Counted from the first letter of the stretch, positions 1-7,786 are shown. The stretch is DNA of 42,295 nucleotides from Sphingomonadales bacterium CG_4_10_14_3_um_filter_58_15 (GCA_002783865.1 PFJE01000152.1:1-42295); one strand, 5' to 3'. The notes: generated by a model not told the origin, from the letters alone. Numbers and translations are program-made.

Positions 1-832
1 TTTCAACAAAACAAAGTGACTTTATATGAGCTTGCGTTTTCAATAATCCGTCAACAATCTTGCCTTTTCCCGTGACGCTATGACCTCCAACTACTTGCTG
101 AAGTTTCTGTTCACTGAGTGATGATGTAAACTGATACGATAACCCGTAACCGAATATCCACGTATTTGCTTCAAAAAAGTCTTGCCAGAACTGCTCGGGC
201 CGCACTCCTAGCTTTTCGATTTCGCTTTGAAATAGCTCTGGGCTCTCTAGCAGCCTTTCAAACCGATCTAATTGCGATCTCCGATAACCAAGTGCGATCA
301 CGTCATTCTTCAAGTTGGCGTTTTGGGCTGCTTGAACAAATAGCTCTTCATTGTCAGCGAATAACTGATTAGCTGATGATTGGTTTAGTAAAAGTTGCTT
401 CAGATCCGATGGACTTAGCTTTGATTTACCTGGGTGATCAAGGTTCATTGTTGCAATCCCAACAAGGAACTTAATTAAAGAATCAATCTGATTGCCTGTG
501 AAGGTAAAATGCTCTCTTTCATAAGGCCCAGTCTCTGGATGGTAACGTTGAATCGTTATAGATTTTATTGCCCGGTCATCTTCTAAAAATGTTGCCTTTA
601 TTTGCTGCCTTTTTTTGGGGGTGGTTTTAATGACCAACTCGTCGTTTACGGTTATAAAGCGATATCCCGGCTCACCCTCCTGTACTTGGGATGCGATCCT
701 CATTGCCCTATCACCTGACACAAACCGGCTTCCAACAATTGTTCTGCCAGGGGTCGAGCTGAAGTAGTAATCTCTGTCATCCATGAAATGATCATCAATC
801 AACTTCAGAATATTTGCAAATAATGTTTTCAC
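1..832 (-). CDS. sduA: Shedu (DUF4263/SduA-like) anti-phage nuclease, C-terminus cut off by window edge
   Basis: I translated this frame by hand on the minus strand. It stays open from a GTG at 832 to the window edge (about 277 codons), so the 3' end lies outside. The N-terminal part is a variable domain. From about residue 220 it reads FWQDFFEANTWIFGYGL, the hallmark entry into the DUF4263 domain, and the last residues read VDGLLKTQAHIKSLCFVE, which matches the start of the PD-(D/E)XK nuclease core; the EIK-type catalytic triplet is just being entered at base 2. Known family: Shedu is a single-gene defence system, usually near 400 residues, that cuts or nicks invading DNA. The start is uncertain. 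The frame is open upstream to a TGA at 980-982, no clear ribosome binding site precedes the GTG, and the first in-frame ATG is 18 codons further in. The stretch is visibly AT-richer than its neighbours, suggesting horizontal acquisition. Family call fairly sure, intactness unknown. Confidence 0.8.
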   Translation of the reverse strand, partial: MKTLFANILKLIDDHFMDDRDYYFSSTPGRTIVGSRFVSGDRAMRIASQVQEGEPGYRFITVNDELVIKTTPKKRQQIKATFLEDDRAIKSITIQRYHPETGPYEREHFTFTGNQIDSLIKFLVGIATMNLDHPGKSKLSPSDLKQLLLNQSSANQLFADNEELFVQAAQNANLKNDVIALGYRRSQLDRFERLLESPELFQSEIEKLGVRPEQFWQDFFEANTWIFGYGLSYQFTSSLSEQKLQQVVGGHSVTGKGKIVDGLLKTQAHIKSLCFVE

Positions 833-1098
833 GGCGCTGCATTGCAAATCCTTGACATCCCCGCCCCATCCGTTAATGGCTCCTCTACAAATTGTGCTTC
901 CGTCAAAAGAATCACAATTTCCGTCCGAGACAGCGGGTGAGGGGAATTTGCCTCTCTTAATTTCCAGCCTAGACGGGGATCAGTTTTTTCGTGTGGCAAC
1001 ACACGGGCACGCAGCCAGCGTTTTCTAACGCGGCAGAGCGACCAAAACCCCCCTTCGGATTATATGCGGAATGGTGCAAGCCAGGCCGTTCGCTCGTC
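833..1098. other. Non-coding junction between the Shedu gene and the rplJ leader
   Basis: No convincing gene is visible here. The minus-strand frame of the Shedu gene stays open from 832 back to a TGA at 980-982, so a non-ATG upstream start or a decayed longer N-terminus is possible. A small hairpin with arms CGTGTG/CACACG around a GCAA tetraloop lies just after a run of six T at about 985-990. Composition shifts from AT-rich to GC-rich across this stretch, which makes it a candidate boundary of an inserted segment. No tRNA, integrase or obvious attachment repeat is seen. Confidence 0.4.
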
Positions 1099-1177
1099 GC
1101 CCCTGCGCAGGCAGGGGCCTAACCCGCCTATCGGTTTCGCCCGATAGATTGGTTTGGATCCCAGCCGACGCTGGGAT
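1099..1177. repeat. Three consecutive hairpins, likely dispersed intergenic palindromic repeat
   Basis: Three perfect inverted repeats follow one another: GCCCCTGC/GCAGGGGC (1099-1106 with 1111-1118), CTATCGG/CCGATAG (1128-1134 with 1141-1147) and ATCCCAGC/GCTGGGAT (1158-1165 with 1170-1177). The last two-sided CCCAGC...GCTGGGATGACG pattern resembles intergenic repeats that occur in many copies in sphingomonad genomes (family knowledge, not searched here). It ends about 60 bases before rplJ, so it would be transcribed in the rplJ leader if the promoter is upstream. An alternative reading is a structured leader for L10 autoregulation. Confidence 0.55.
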
Positions 1178-1237
1178 GACGATAACTAGAATCGGGTGCG
1201 GGCCTTAGAAACCCAAACCCACGTGAAGGAGCAAAAT

Positions 1238-1750
1238 ATGGATCGTGGTCAAAAGACCGAAGCGGTTGTCGCTCTGAACGCTATTTTCAAGCAGGCCGGG
1301 GTGGTCGTGGTGACACGCAACCTGGGTCTGACTGTTGCGCAATCAACGGCGCTGCGGACGAAAATGCGGGACGAAGGCGCAAGCTTCAAAGTCTCTAAAA
1401 ACCGCCTTGCCAAGCTGGCTCTGGAAGGTACCGACTATGCCCAGATAGCAGAAATGCTGACGGGTCCGGTCGCGCTTGCCACATCGGATGATCCGGTGGC
1501 CGCTGCAAAAATCGCAGTGGAATTTGCAAAAACCAACGATCGACTGGAAATCGTTGGCGGCGCAATGGGCGACACCCTTCTTGACGAAGCGGGCATCAAG
1601 ACCCTGGCTGCCATGCCTTCGCTTGACGAACTGCGCGGAACGATTGTGGGATTGCTTGTCGCACCACAAACGAAAATCGCACGGGTTCTTGTCGAGCCGG
1701 CAACCAGTGTTGCACGCGTAATCAGCGCTTATGCTGCTGCGGGTGAATGA
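1238..1750 (+). CDS. rplJ: 50S ribosomal protein L10
   Basis: L10 anchors L7/L12 dimers to 23S rRNA and forms the base of the ribosomal stalk that recruits translation GTPases. The 170-residue product starts MDRGQKTEAV and has the L10 core (VVVVTRNLGLT, FKVSKNRLAKLAL, and the LDELRGTIVGLLVAPQTKIA segment before the C-terminal helix that binds L7/L12). The start at 1238 is chosen over an in-frame upstream ATG at 1196 because AAGGAG sits at 1226-1231, seven bases before it, and the family length is about 165-175. rplL follows 42 bases later, forming the usual L10-L12 operon. In E. coli the L10-L12 complex represses its own mRNA leader; the hairpins at 1099-1177 could serve this or be an unrelated repeat. 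Confidence 0.96.
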   Translation: MDRGQKTEAVVALNAIFKQAGVVVVTRNLGLTVAQSTALRTKMRDEGASFKVSKNRLAKLALEGTDYAQIAEMLTGPVALATSDDPVAAAKIAVEFAKTNDRLEIVGGAMGDTLLDEAGIKTLAAMPSLDELRGTIVGLLVAPQTKIARVLVEPATSVARVISAYAAAGE

Positions 1751-1792
1751 ATTTAACTTTTCAAATATTTAGAAAATTGGAGCGTATTTAAA

Positions 1793-2164
1793 ATGGCTGA
1801 TATTGCAAAACTGGTCGAAGAACTTTCGAAACTCACCGTCATGGAAGCGGCTGAACTGTCCAAGGCACTCGAAGAAGAGTGGGGCGTTTCTGCTGCCGCT
1901 GCTGTTGCAGTTGCTGGTCCAGCGGCTGCCGCTGGCGAAGCTGCTGAAGAGCAGACCGAATTTGACGTAATCCTGACCGGCGACGGCGGCAAGAAAATCC
2001 AGGTGATCAAGGAAGTCCGTGCGATCACCCAGCTTGGCTTGACCGATGCGAAAGCCCTCGTCGAAGGCGCGCCTAAGGCGATCAAGGAAGGCGTCAACAA
2101 AGCCGAAGCAGAAGAAATCAAAGCGAAGATCGAAGCTGCCGGCGGTACCGTCGAACTCAAATAA
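1793..2164 (+). CDS. rplL: 50S ribosomal protein L7/L12
   Basis: This is the multicopy acidic stalk protein that binds elongation and initiation factors on the ribosome. The 123-residue protein shows the standard layout: N-terminal dimerisation and L10-binding helices ([20 protein letters not shown]), an alanine/glycine-rich hinge near residues 35-52, and the C-terminal factor-binding domain ([41 protein letters not shown]). A GGAG lies about 13 bases upstream of the ATG. It forms an operon with rplJ and is followed directly by a strong terminator, so transcription is not expected to continue to rpoB as it does in E. coli. Confidence 0.97.
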   Translation: MADIAKLVEELSKLTVMEAAELSKALEEEWGVSAAAAVAVAGPAAAAGEAAEEQTEFDVILTGDGGKKIQVIKEVRAITQLGLTDAKALVEGAPKAIKEGVNKAEAEEIKAKIEAAGGTVELK

Positions 2165-2189
2165 GCCTGACGGTTTATTGCAAAATTCA

Positions 2190-2224
2190 GGGGCGGTTTC
2201 CGGTTCGGAAGCCGCCCCTTTTTT
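2190..2224 (+). terminator. Rho-independent terminator of rplJL
   Basis: A 12-bp stem (GGGGCGGTTTCC at 2190-2201 with GGAAGCCGCCCC at 2207-2218, one G-U pair) closes a five-base loop and is followed by six T. It begins 26 bases after the rplL stop, so it separates rplJL from everything downstream. Confidence 0.92.
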
Positions 2225-2267
2225 ATGACAGTCGGAAGAGTAGCCTCCCGGCGCAGAAGACCTTTGC

Positions 2268-3503
2268 CTAGCCGATCGGCACAATTTTAACCGGCATGTG
2301 GTCAATCTCGTGCAGGAAACAACTGCCGGAATAGGTGAGCGGACCATCCTGCTCGACTCGGACATTGCGGCTGAGAATTTCTTCGAAGAGCGCCGCCAGC
2401 TGCATTTCTGCCAGCCGCGCACCCACGCAGCGATGGATGCCGTGACCGAAGGCGATATGGCGGCGGGCATTGTCTCTCGTAAAATCCACAACATCCGGAT
2501 TGGGAAACAGCTTCTCGTCGCGATTGGCTGAGATATACCAGAGGATGACTTTCTCGCCCGCCGGAATGATCTGGCCGCCCAGTTCCGTCTCGCAGGTCGT
2601 GGTCCGCCGCATATGGGTGACGGGTGATTGCCAGCGGATGATTTCCTGCGCGGCATTGGGCACCAGCGAAGGGGTGTTGCGCAGCAGTTCAAACTGATCG
2701 GGGAACATGTTGCAGGCCCGGACAAAGCCACTCATGCTGTTGCGCGTTGTATCATTGCCTCCGACGATCAGCAGCGCGATATTGGCCAGCCGCTCCAGTT
2801 CGGGCATGTTGCCCATGGCCTCGCTGTGGATGATGCGGTTGAGAATCTTGTTATTGGGCGGTTGTTTGCGTTCCTTTTCAAACAGCTCGTCGAATTTGCC
2901 CAGCATCTGGTGCATTTCGGCGAAGAAATTTTGCATCCGCTCCTCGCTCTGGTCAGGCGAAACATCGCTGGCGGTATCCGACCAGCGCTTCATGTCGCGC
3001 CATTGCTCCCAGGGGAAGTCGAACAGCACGCAGAGCATGCCGATGGTCAACTTCACCGAGACTTCCTCTACCCAGTCAAATGTCTCACCAACAGGAAGAG
3101 CATCGAACAGCTCCTTGGTACGCTCTCTTATTTCCGGTTCTCGAGAGAGCATCTCGCTTGGGTTGAAGGATGGCTGTACCACCTTGCGCTGCGCCGTATG
3201 AGTCGGGGCATCCATGGCGATGAAATTGGGAAATTCATATTCTCCACTGCCGTCGGTGATGGTGATGCCGCCAACCTTATAGGAGGAAGAATAGGTCTCT
3301 GGATCGAGCTCGACTTTCTGCACCAGATCATGGGTCACCACTGACCAATAGGGTCCATAAGGACTTTCGGGGAGATAGCTGACCGGCATTTCGCGGCGCA
3401 GCCGGGCGAAAGGTTCCTGCCAGCGATTTTCGGAATAGAGCGCACCGTCACTTACATCAAAGGGAGTGATGACCCGATTTTCCAGAACATCAGATTTGGT
3501 CAT
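2268..3503 (-). CDS. Cytochrome P450 (bacterial class I, soluble)
   Basis: This is a heme-thiolate monooxygenase that would hydroxylate a small hydrophobic substrate using electrons from a ferredoxin and ferredoxin reductase; neither partner is adjacent here. The 411-residue length fits soluble bacterial P450s. Visible motifs are the I-helix oxygen-activation segment GGNDTT (248-253), the K-helix ExxR (E287, R290), and the heme loop FGHGIHRCVGARLAE with the ligand Cys359. The overall look, including the HMRRTTT segment and the C-terminal FLHEIDHMPVKI, resembles terpene- or aromatic-oxidising sphingomonad P450s such as the CYP108/CYP111 group, but the subfamily and substrate cannot be set from sequence alone. 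It is divergently oriented from apt with 93 bases between, so it has its own promoter. No membrane anchor is seen. Confidence 0.93.
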   Translation of the reverse strand: MTKSDVLENRVITPFDVSDGALYSENRWQEPFARLRREMPVSYLPESPYGPYWSVVTHDLVQKVELDPETYSSSYKVGGITITDGSGEYEFPNFIAMDAPTHTAQRKVVQPSFNPSEMLSREPEIRERTKELFDALPVGETFDWVEEVSVKLTIGMLCVLFDFPWEQWRDMKRWSDTASDVSPDQSEERMQNFFAEMHQMLGKFDELFEKERKQPPNNKILNRIIHSEAMGNMPELERLANIALLIVGGNDTTRNSMSGFVRACNMFPDQFELLRNTPSLVPNAAQEIIRWQSPVTHMRRTTTCETELGGQIIPAGEKVILWYISANRDEKLFPNPDVVDFTRDNARRHIAFGHGIHRCVGARLAEMQLAALFEEILSRNVRVEQDGPLTYSGSCFLHEIDHMPVKIVPIG

Positions 3504-3596
3504 TGCATTTCTCTCCTCGGTTGCAGATTATCCGATGGTTGCGGAAAGGCAAGCCGCTGCTTACACAAATGTTCATTAAGGCAGGGGCGGAAGACA

Positions 3597-4136
3597 ATGA
3601 CCGACAATGACGATCTGAGGGCCCTGGTCCGCACCATCCCCGATTATCCCAAGCCGGGCATCCAGTTTCGCGATGTATCGACCCTGCTGCTCGACGGCCC
3701 CGCCTTTCGCCAGACGATCGACCGGATGATTGCGCTGATCGATCCGGCCAGTTTCGACCTGATCGCCGGCATCGAGGCCCGCGGCTTCATTGTCTCCGCG
3801 GCGATGTCCTACGCACTGGAAAAGGGCAAGATCATGTTGCGCAAGCCGGGCAAATTGCCGGGCAAGTCGGTGAGCATCGACTATGCGCTGGAATATGGCA
3901 CCGACAGAATAGAGATGCACGACGACGCGATTCTGCCAGGTCAGCGAGTTTTGTTGGTCGATGATCTGCTCGCCACCGGCGGCACCGCGATGGCGGGCGT
4001 GGAGCTGTTGCGCGGTCAGGGCGCTCTGGTCGAACAAGCCTTGTTCATAGTCGACCTGCCCGATCTGGGCGGCGCCCAGAAGCTCGCTGCAGCCGCAGTG
4101 AAGCCAATGGCCCTGATGGCCTTTGCCGGTGATTGA
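3597..4136 (+). CDS. apt: Adenine phosphoribosyltransferase
   Basis: Apt converts adenine and PRPP to AMP and pyrophosphate in purine salvage. The 179-residue protein has the family features in order: the N-terminal IPDYPKPGIQFRDVSTLL segment, GIEARGF (the flexible-loop region), the LRKPGKLPG segment, and the PRPP-binding motif RVLLVDDLLATGGTA at about residues 117-131. GCGGAAG lies just upstream of the ATG. The next gene overlaps its 3' end and encodes a nucleosidase that releases adenine, so the pair couples adenine production and recapture. This length matches the family. Confidence 0.96.
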   Translation: MTDNDDLRALVRTIPDYPKPGIQFRDVSTLLLDGPAFRQTIDRMIALIDPASFDLIAGIEARGFIVSAAMSYALEKGKIMLRKPGKLPGKSVSIDYALEYGTDRIEMHDDAILPGQRVLLVDDLLATGGTAMAGVELLRGQGALVEQALFIVDLPDLGGAQKLAAAAVKPMALMAFAGD

Positions 4137-4815
4137 GCATATCGCGATCATCACCGGGGTGCAGGACGAGGCCGATGCCTTCCTGCGCGATCGTCCGGCC
4201 ACGCGCGTCAACAGTCCGCTCGGCGACGTCCGGAAGCTGGAGCATGCCGGCAAGCAGGTCACGATCCTCTGCTCCGGCATAGGCAAGGTCCACGCCGGTG
4301 CTGCCGCTCTCTATCTGCATACCAAATTCCAGCCGGATCTGTTTCTGGTGATCGGCACCGCCGGTCATGTCAGCACCCTCGCCGGCGACTGTTTCTATCT
4401 CGGCGAATCCCTGCAAGCCGATTATGGCACACTGGAACGGTTCGGCGATCATGAGGGCTTCACGCATTATAACGCCGGTGCCTGGCCCATAGGTCCGTCC
4501 GACTGGAAACCATTCCAGTCCCATCCGATGCCGGAAGTCCTCGCCTTGCCCCAAGCACGGATTGCGACCGCCGACTGTTTTGTTAAATGCCCGGACCGCT
4601 CCGGTTATCTGCGCGACACACTCAAAGCCGACCTGGTCGATATGGAAACTGCAGCGGTCGCCCAGATCGCCGCGCTGCTCGATATCCCCTGGGCCGGGAT
4701 CAAGGCGGTGACCGACGGAGCGAACAGCGACAGCTCGGGAGACTTTCACGCCAATCTCGAACGGGCCGCAACCCGCGCCGCCGATGAAGCCGCGCGGTTC
4801 ATCGAGTTGCTATGA
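4129..4815 (+). CDS. 5'-methylthioadenosine/S-adenosylhomocysteine nucleosidase family protein
   Basis: A PNP/UDP phosphorylase-fold nucleosidase of about 228 residues. It shows the family signature blocks: IAIITGVQDEAD at the N-terminus, CSGIGKVHAGAAAL, the GTAGHVS turn, the ribose-binding VDMETAAVAQ and the IKAVTDGAN segment carrying the catalytic aspartate. Family members hydrolyse MTA or SAH to adenine plus the thioribose or ribosylhomocysteine, recycling by-products of polyamine synthesis and methylation. The start is GTG at 4129 or TTG at 4123; both overlap the apt stop (by 8 or 14 bases), implying translational coupling. Apt would then salvage the adenine. The match to classic MtnN is moderate, so a related purine nucleosidase remains possible. 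Confidence 0.85.
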   Translation: MIEHIAIITGVQDEADAFLRDRPATRVNSPLGDVRKLEHAGKQVTILCSGIGKVHAGAAALYLHTKFQPDLFLVIGTAGHVSTLAGDCFYLGESLQADYGTLERFGDHEGFTHYNAGAWPIGPSDWKPFQSHPMPEVLALPQARIATADCFVKCPDRSGYLRDTLKADLVDMETAAVAQIAALLDIPWAGIKAVTDGANSDSSGDFHANLERAATRAADEAARFIELL

Positions 4816-4885
4816 TTGCATTTGACAAGCCACCACAATCTTAGCCATGAAATGGATGGTCGCTCAATAATCGGAGCCAAGCCAC

Positions 4886-5101
4886 GTGCCAATAGTTGAA
4901 TTTTTCGTCAGAAAAACGCTACATTTCATGCCGATATTGTTCGGTTTTCTGTTCTTTGGGCCGCTTTTTGCACAGATTATGGACAGATTCGGGTTGCAAC
5001 AGCCGCTTGGCCTGTCGACACTGACTCTCGGGCTGATCATCGGCGGCGCATGGGGCATAGCGGCATTTTTCCGCGGCAGCTGGATATGGGCGAGACCATG
5101 A
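4886..5101 (+). CDS. Small membrane protein with two predicted helices
   Basis: A 71-residue protein starting at GTG 4886 with CGGAG about nine bases before it. Two hydrophobic segments are visible, at about residues 12-31 (FMPILFGFLFFGPLFAQ) and 42-62 (LSTLTLGLIIGGAWGIAAFF). I do not recognise a named family. Its stop overlaps the ATG of the desaturase as ATGA, so the two are translationally coupled, and it probably works in the membrane with that enzyme or simply shares its operon. The GTG start and the coupling support it as a real gene. Confidence 0.6.
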   Translation: MPIVEFFVRKTLHFMPILFGFLFFGPLFAQIMDRFGLQQPLGLSTLTLGLIIGGAWGIAAFFRGSWIWARP

Positions 5102-5952
5102 CCGAGGCAGAACTGCGCAAGCAGGAGCGGATGATTGCCCGCAAATATGCCGAGCGCTTTCCGTGGGAAGTCCCGGTCTGGGGGCTCGGCAATTTGCTGC
5201 TATGGCTGTCGCTCTGGCCACTGGTTTTTCTCGACATCTTGCCGCTGTGGATTGCGTTTCCGATCGCCTGCGTCAACGTGATGGCCTGTTTCCTGCCCGC
5301 GCATGAAGCAGTGCACGGCATGATTGCCCGGCCCGGTCAAAAGCTGCGCTGGCTCAACGAACTGGTCGGCCATCTGAGCCTGTTGCCAATGGCGATGCCC
5401 TATCGCATCCAGAAACTGACCCATTTCGAGCATCACAAGCATGTCAACCATCCGGAAAATGACCCGGACATCACCACCCAGTCGAAAGGTCCGTGGCACG
5501 CCATCTGGCAAAGCTTTGTCCAGCGGCAACGCGGCAAGGGCGGCGTGCTGCGCGGCTACGGCTATATCCTGGAGAAAATCGGCCGGTCCGATGTGCTGGT
5601 CGACGGCGCGCTCTATCAGCTGACCTTCTTCGCCTCCCTATTTGCGCTCGCGTGGAGCGGCTATGCGATAGAGGCGGCCCTGCTCTGGTGGGCACCGCGC
5701 CATATCGGCATCGCCTATATCCAGTTTTTCTTCAGCTGGGCCCCGCATCATCCAGCGGTCAAACGGGGCCGCTATGACAATGCCAAATTTTTCAAAAGCC
5801 GGGTCGGCAATATCGCCTCGATGGGCATGCAATATCACCTGATCCACCACCTCCACCCCTTCATCCCGCTCACCGACACACCTAGGGCCTTTCGCGAATT
5901 GCGGCCGATACTGGAGGCGCGCGGATGCCGGTTTGAGGGGGATCTGCGTTAG
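5098..5952 (+). CDS. Membrane fatty-acid desaturase/hydroxylase family protein
   Basis: An integral membrane di-iron enzyme of about 284 residues. The three histidine clusters of the family are present: HEAVH (about 77-81 region), HFEHH in THFEHHKHVNH, and HLIHH in QYHLIHHLHPF. Several hydrophobic stretches precede and separate them (LGNLLLWLSLWPLVFLDILP, IAFPIACVNVMACFLP). The substrate is not evident: fatty acyl chains, sphingolipid chains or a carotenoid ring are all possible, and a carotenoid oxygenase gene lies tail to tail with it. I chose ATG 5098, which overlaps the stop of the preceding small gene, over in-frame ATGs at 5050 and 5086 because MTEAELRKQERM looks like a natural N-terminus. 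Its stop overlaps the stop of the convergent oxygenase by four bases. Confidence 0.85.
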   Translation: MTEAELRKQERMIARKYAERFPWEVPVWGLGNLLLWLSLWPLVFLDILPLWIAFPIACVNVMACFLPAHEAVHGMIARPGQKLRWLNELVGHLSLLPMAMPYRIQKLTHFEHHKHVNHPENDPDITTQSKGPWHAIWQSFVQRQRGKGGVLRGYGYILEKIGRSDVLVDGALYQLTFFASLFALAWSGYAIEAALLWWAPRHIGIAYIQFFFSWAPHHPAVKRGRYDNAKFFKSRVGNIASMGMQYHLIHHLHPFIPLTDTPRAFRELRPILEARGCRFEGDLR

Positions 5953-7406
5953 GCGCTTTCTACCCAATTGCCATGAAATCCCGGCGGGATGCGGTGCGGC
6001 ACATGAATCACCGCCTGCGGCTCGCCGAGAAAATCATCCGCGTTCAATATCTGCAGCTCGGTCGTCTCGTTGGCGGAATCGATCACCAGCCCGATCAGCC
6101 AGCCGTCATCTTCTTTTGCATTGTCCCCGGACTCGTCTGATCGCGGCACAAACACAAATTCGCCTGGGTAACGGTCTTCACCCAGTTCGCGGGTCAGTGT
6201 CTTGCCGCTGTCCAGATCATGCTTGAACAACTGCGATCCGCCGCGATCAAACACGCCGCTGTCATTTTCGGCGAGCGCGACGCTGTATACATAGCGATAG
6301 GGCTGCGCTGTCATTCGTTCATTATAGCGCGGAAATTCCTGATTCTTGTCGTGGATGATCTTGCGGTCGACCGATCTGCTTTCCGGATCAATCGTCCAGC
6401 GCTCGAACCGCGACCACTCGCCGCCCGGGCCGTAAGGCGATTGCGCGTACATGCTTTCATGCACCACGACATCGACAATCACCTTGCCGTCGGCGGTCTC
6501 GAACGCGTTGGCCGGGTGGAAAACATAGCAGGGCTCGACATCGCACCAGATGATATCGTCATTGCTACCGGTTTTGGGCAGCAGACCGACCCGAGCACCA
6601 TGGTCGGGGTTCCAGTCATAGGGGAATTGAAACCCCTTGATCAGCCGCTTCATCGAAAGCGTGGCCGGCAGGTCGAGAACCAGCACATAATTTTCGGTGA
6701 TCGCGCAATCATGGATCGACGGGCCGTCCTGAACCGCAATCGGCTCCTCGCGGATGACCTTGCCTTTCGGATCAACCACGACATGCCAGACCGTATCCTG
6801 CGTCGCCGCATCATAGCAGATCGCGTGCCGTTCGCCGGTTTTCGGGTCGAGATGCGGATGGGCGGAAAAGGCGTGGCTCAGCGTGCCGTCAAACGGGTTG
6901 TGCCGGATCGTGTCGAGTTCGTCGTTCAGCTCGACGGGAAAGCCGCCGGCCTCGACAATCGCGAAGGTCCGACCATCAATGCCGACAATATTGGTGTTGG
7001 CGGTATCGGAGCGCGGATTGCGTGCGCCCGGTTTGCGCGGTTCGCCCAATGCATCGCTCACTGCATTGCTGCGGATCCAGCGGTTGCGATACCAGACCGC
7101 CTCGCCGCCCCTGATCCGGATGCCGTGCGCCATGCCGTCACCGACAAACCAGTGATGACTGGGGCTGTGCGCTTTCTTCAGCGGATTGGGGCCGATCCGC
7201 AGATAACGCCCATCGAGCTGATCCGGGATATTCCCCGTCACCTGCATCGCCGAAATTGTCTCCTCGCTCTGCATCGGCGCATGAAGACCGTCGAGAAACG
7301 GATGCCCGCCATTGGGCTCGGGCAGCCGCTTGCGGTTATAATTGGCCACGGCGGTAATCACCGGAGTGACAGCGGAACGGATTGTTTTCTCAATAACGGA
7401 GGCCAT
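5949..7406 (-). CDS. Carotenoid cleavage oxygenase family (RPE65/CCD-type)
   Basis: A non-heme iron dioxygenase that cleaves a conjugated double bond in carotenoids, apocarotenoids or stilbenes. The 485-residue product starts MASVIEKT at 7406, with AAGGA seven bases upstream; the frame is open further upstream but that part overlaps the preceding gene and lacks family character. The four iron-ligand histidines are in their usual contexts: AHPH (His183), SIHD (His232), VFHP (His297) and FHGNW (His478). The segments GRYLRIGPNP and HHWFVGDGMAHG are typical of the carotenoid/apocarotenoid branch. It lies 11 bases after the small membrane protein gene on the same strand, so both are likely one transcript, opposite a TetR regulator. 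Whether it degrades pigment or lignin-derived stilbenes cannot be told. Confidence 0.92.
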   Translation of the reverse strand: MASVIEKTIRSAVTPVITAVANYNRKRLPEPNGGHPFLDGLHAPMQSEETISAMQVTGNIPDQLDGRYLRIGPNPLKKAHSPSHHWFVGDGMAHGIRIRGGEAVWYRNRWIRSNAVSDALGEPRKPGARNPRSDTANTNIVGIDGRTFAIVEAGGFPVELNDELDTIRHNPFDGTLSHAFSAHPHLDPKTGERHAICYDAATQDTVWHVVVDPKGKVIREEPIAVQDGPSIHDCAITENYVLVLDLPATLSMKRLIKGFQFPYDWNPDHGARVGLLPKTGSNDDIIWCDVEPCYVFHPANAFETADGKVIVDVVVHESMYAQSPYGPGGEWSRFERWTIDPESRSVDRKIIHDKNQEFPRYNERMTAQPYRYVYSVALAENDSGVFDRGGSQLFKHDLDSGKTLTRELGEDRYPGEFVFVPRSDESGDNAKEDDGWLIGLVIDSANETTELQILNADDFLGEPQAVIHVPHRIPPGFHGNWVESA

Positions 7407-7417
7407 GTCGATTTCCT

Positions 7418-7786
7418 TCAGTTGAAAATTATATCGGCAGCCGACGCGGCAGCGGCCAATAATAGCATGATTCCGCCCGGATGAGGACGGCGCAGGACCA
7501 GCAGATTGCCCAGTCCGGAGACGGTGAATATCAGTATCGCCAGATAGCCGACCAGATCGCTGCCGCCCTGCCACCGGTTGACCAGAACGGCGACACCAAG
7601 CGTAGCCCAGACCAGCGAGTGCAGTTGAAACATCGCCCAGGTCAGATCGCGCATCGGTTTCGCCGCCAATATTCCGCCGGTCTGTTCCCGGAACAGCGGC
7701 TGCAGCACGACCCGATCACCGATGATATAATGCGCTATGGCAACCACCACGCCCAGCAAGGCGGCAGCATAAGCAAATAGCATCAT
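7418..7786 (-). CDS. Four-helix integral membrane protein, first gene of the carotenoid oxygenase operon
   Basis: A 122-residue protein starting MMLFAYAAALLG, with AGGAG eight bases before the ATG; the frame extends further upstream but without a site for ribosome binding. Four hydrophobic segments are visible at roughly residues 2-23, 50-70, 78-98 and 104-121. I do not assign a family. The gene is 11 bases upstream of the carotenoid oxygenase on the same strand and diverges from a TetR regulator with a 72-base gap, so it is probably co-regulated with the oxygenase. A role in membrane delivery of a hydrophobic substrate is only a guess. Confidence 0.75.
   Translation of the reverse strand: MMLFAYAAALLGVVVAIAHYIIGDRVVLQPLFREQTGGILAAKPMRDLTWAMFQLHSLVWATLGVAVLVNRWQGGSDLVGYLAILIFTVSGLGNLLVLRRPHPGGIMLLLAAAASAADIIFN

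Noticed and set aside
166-372. Plus-strand ORF of 68 codons in the Shedu region
   Set aside because: It lies antisense to the Shedu frame, has no family character, and the minus-strand frame shows clear domain motifs.
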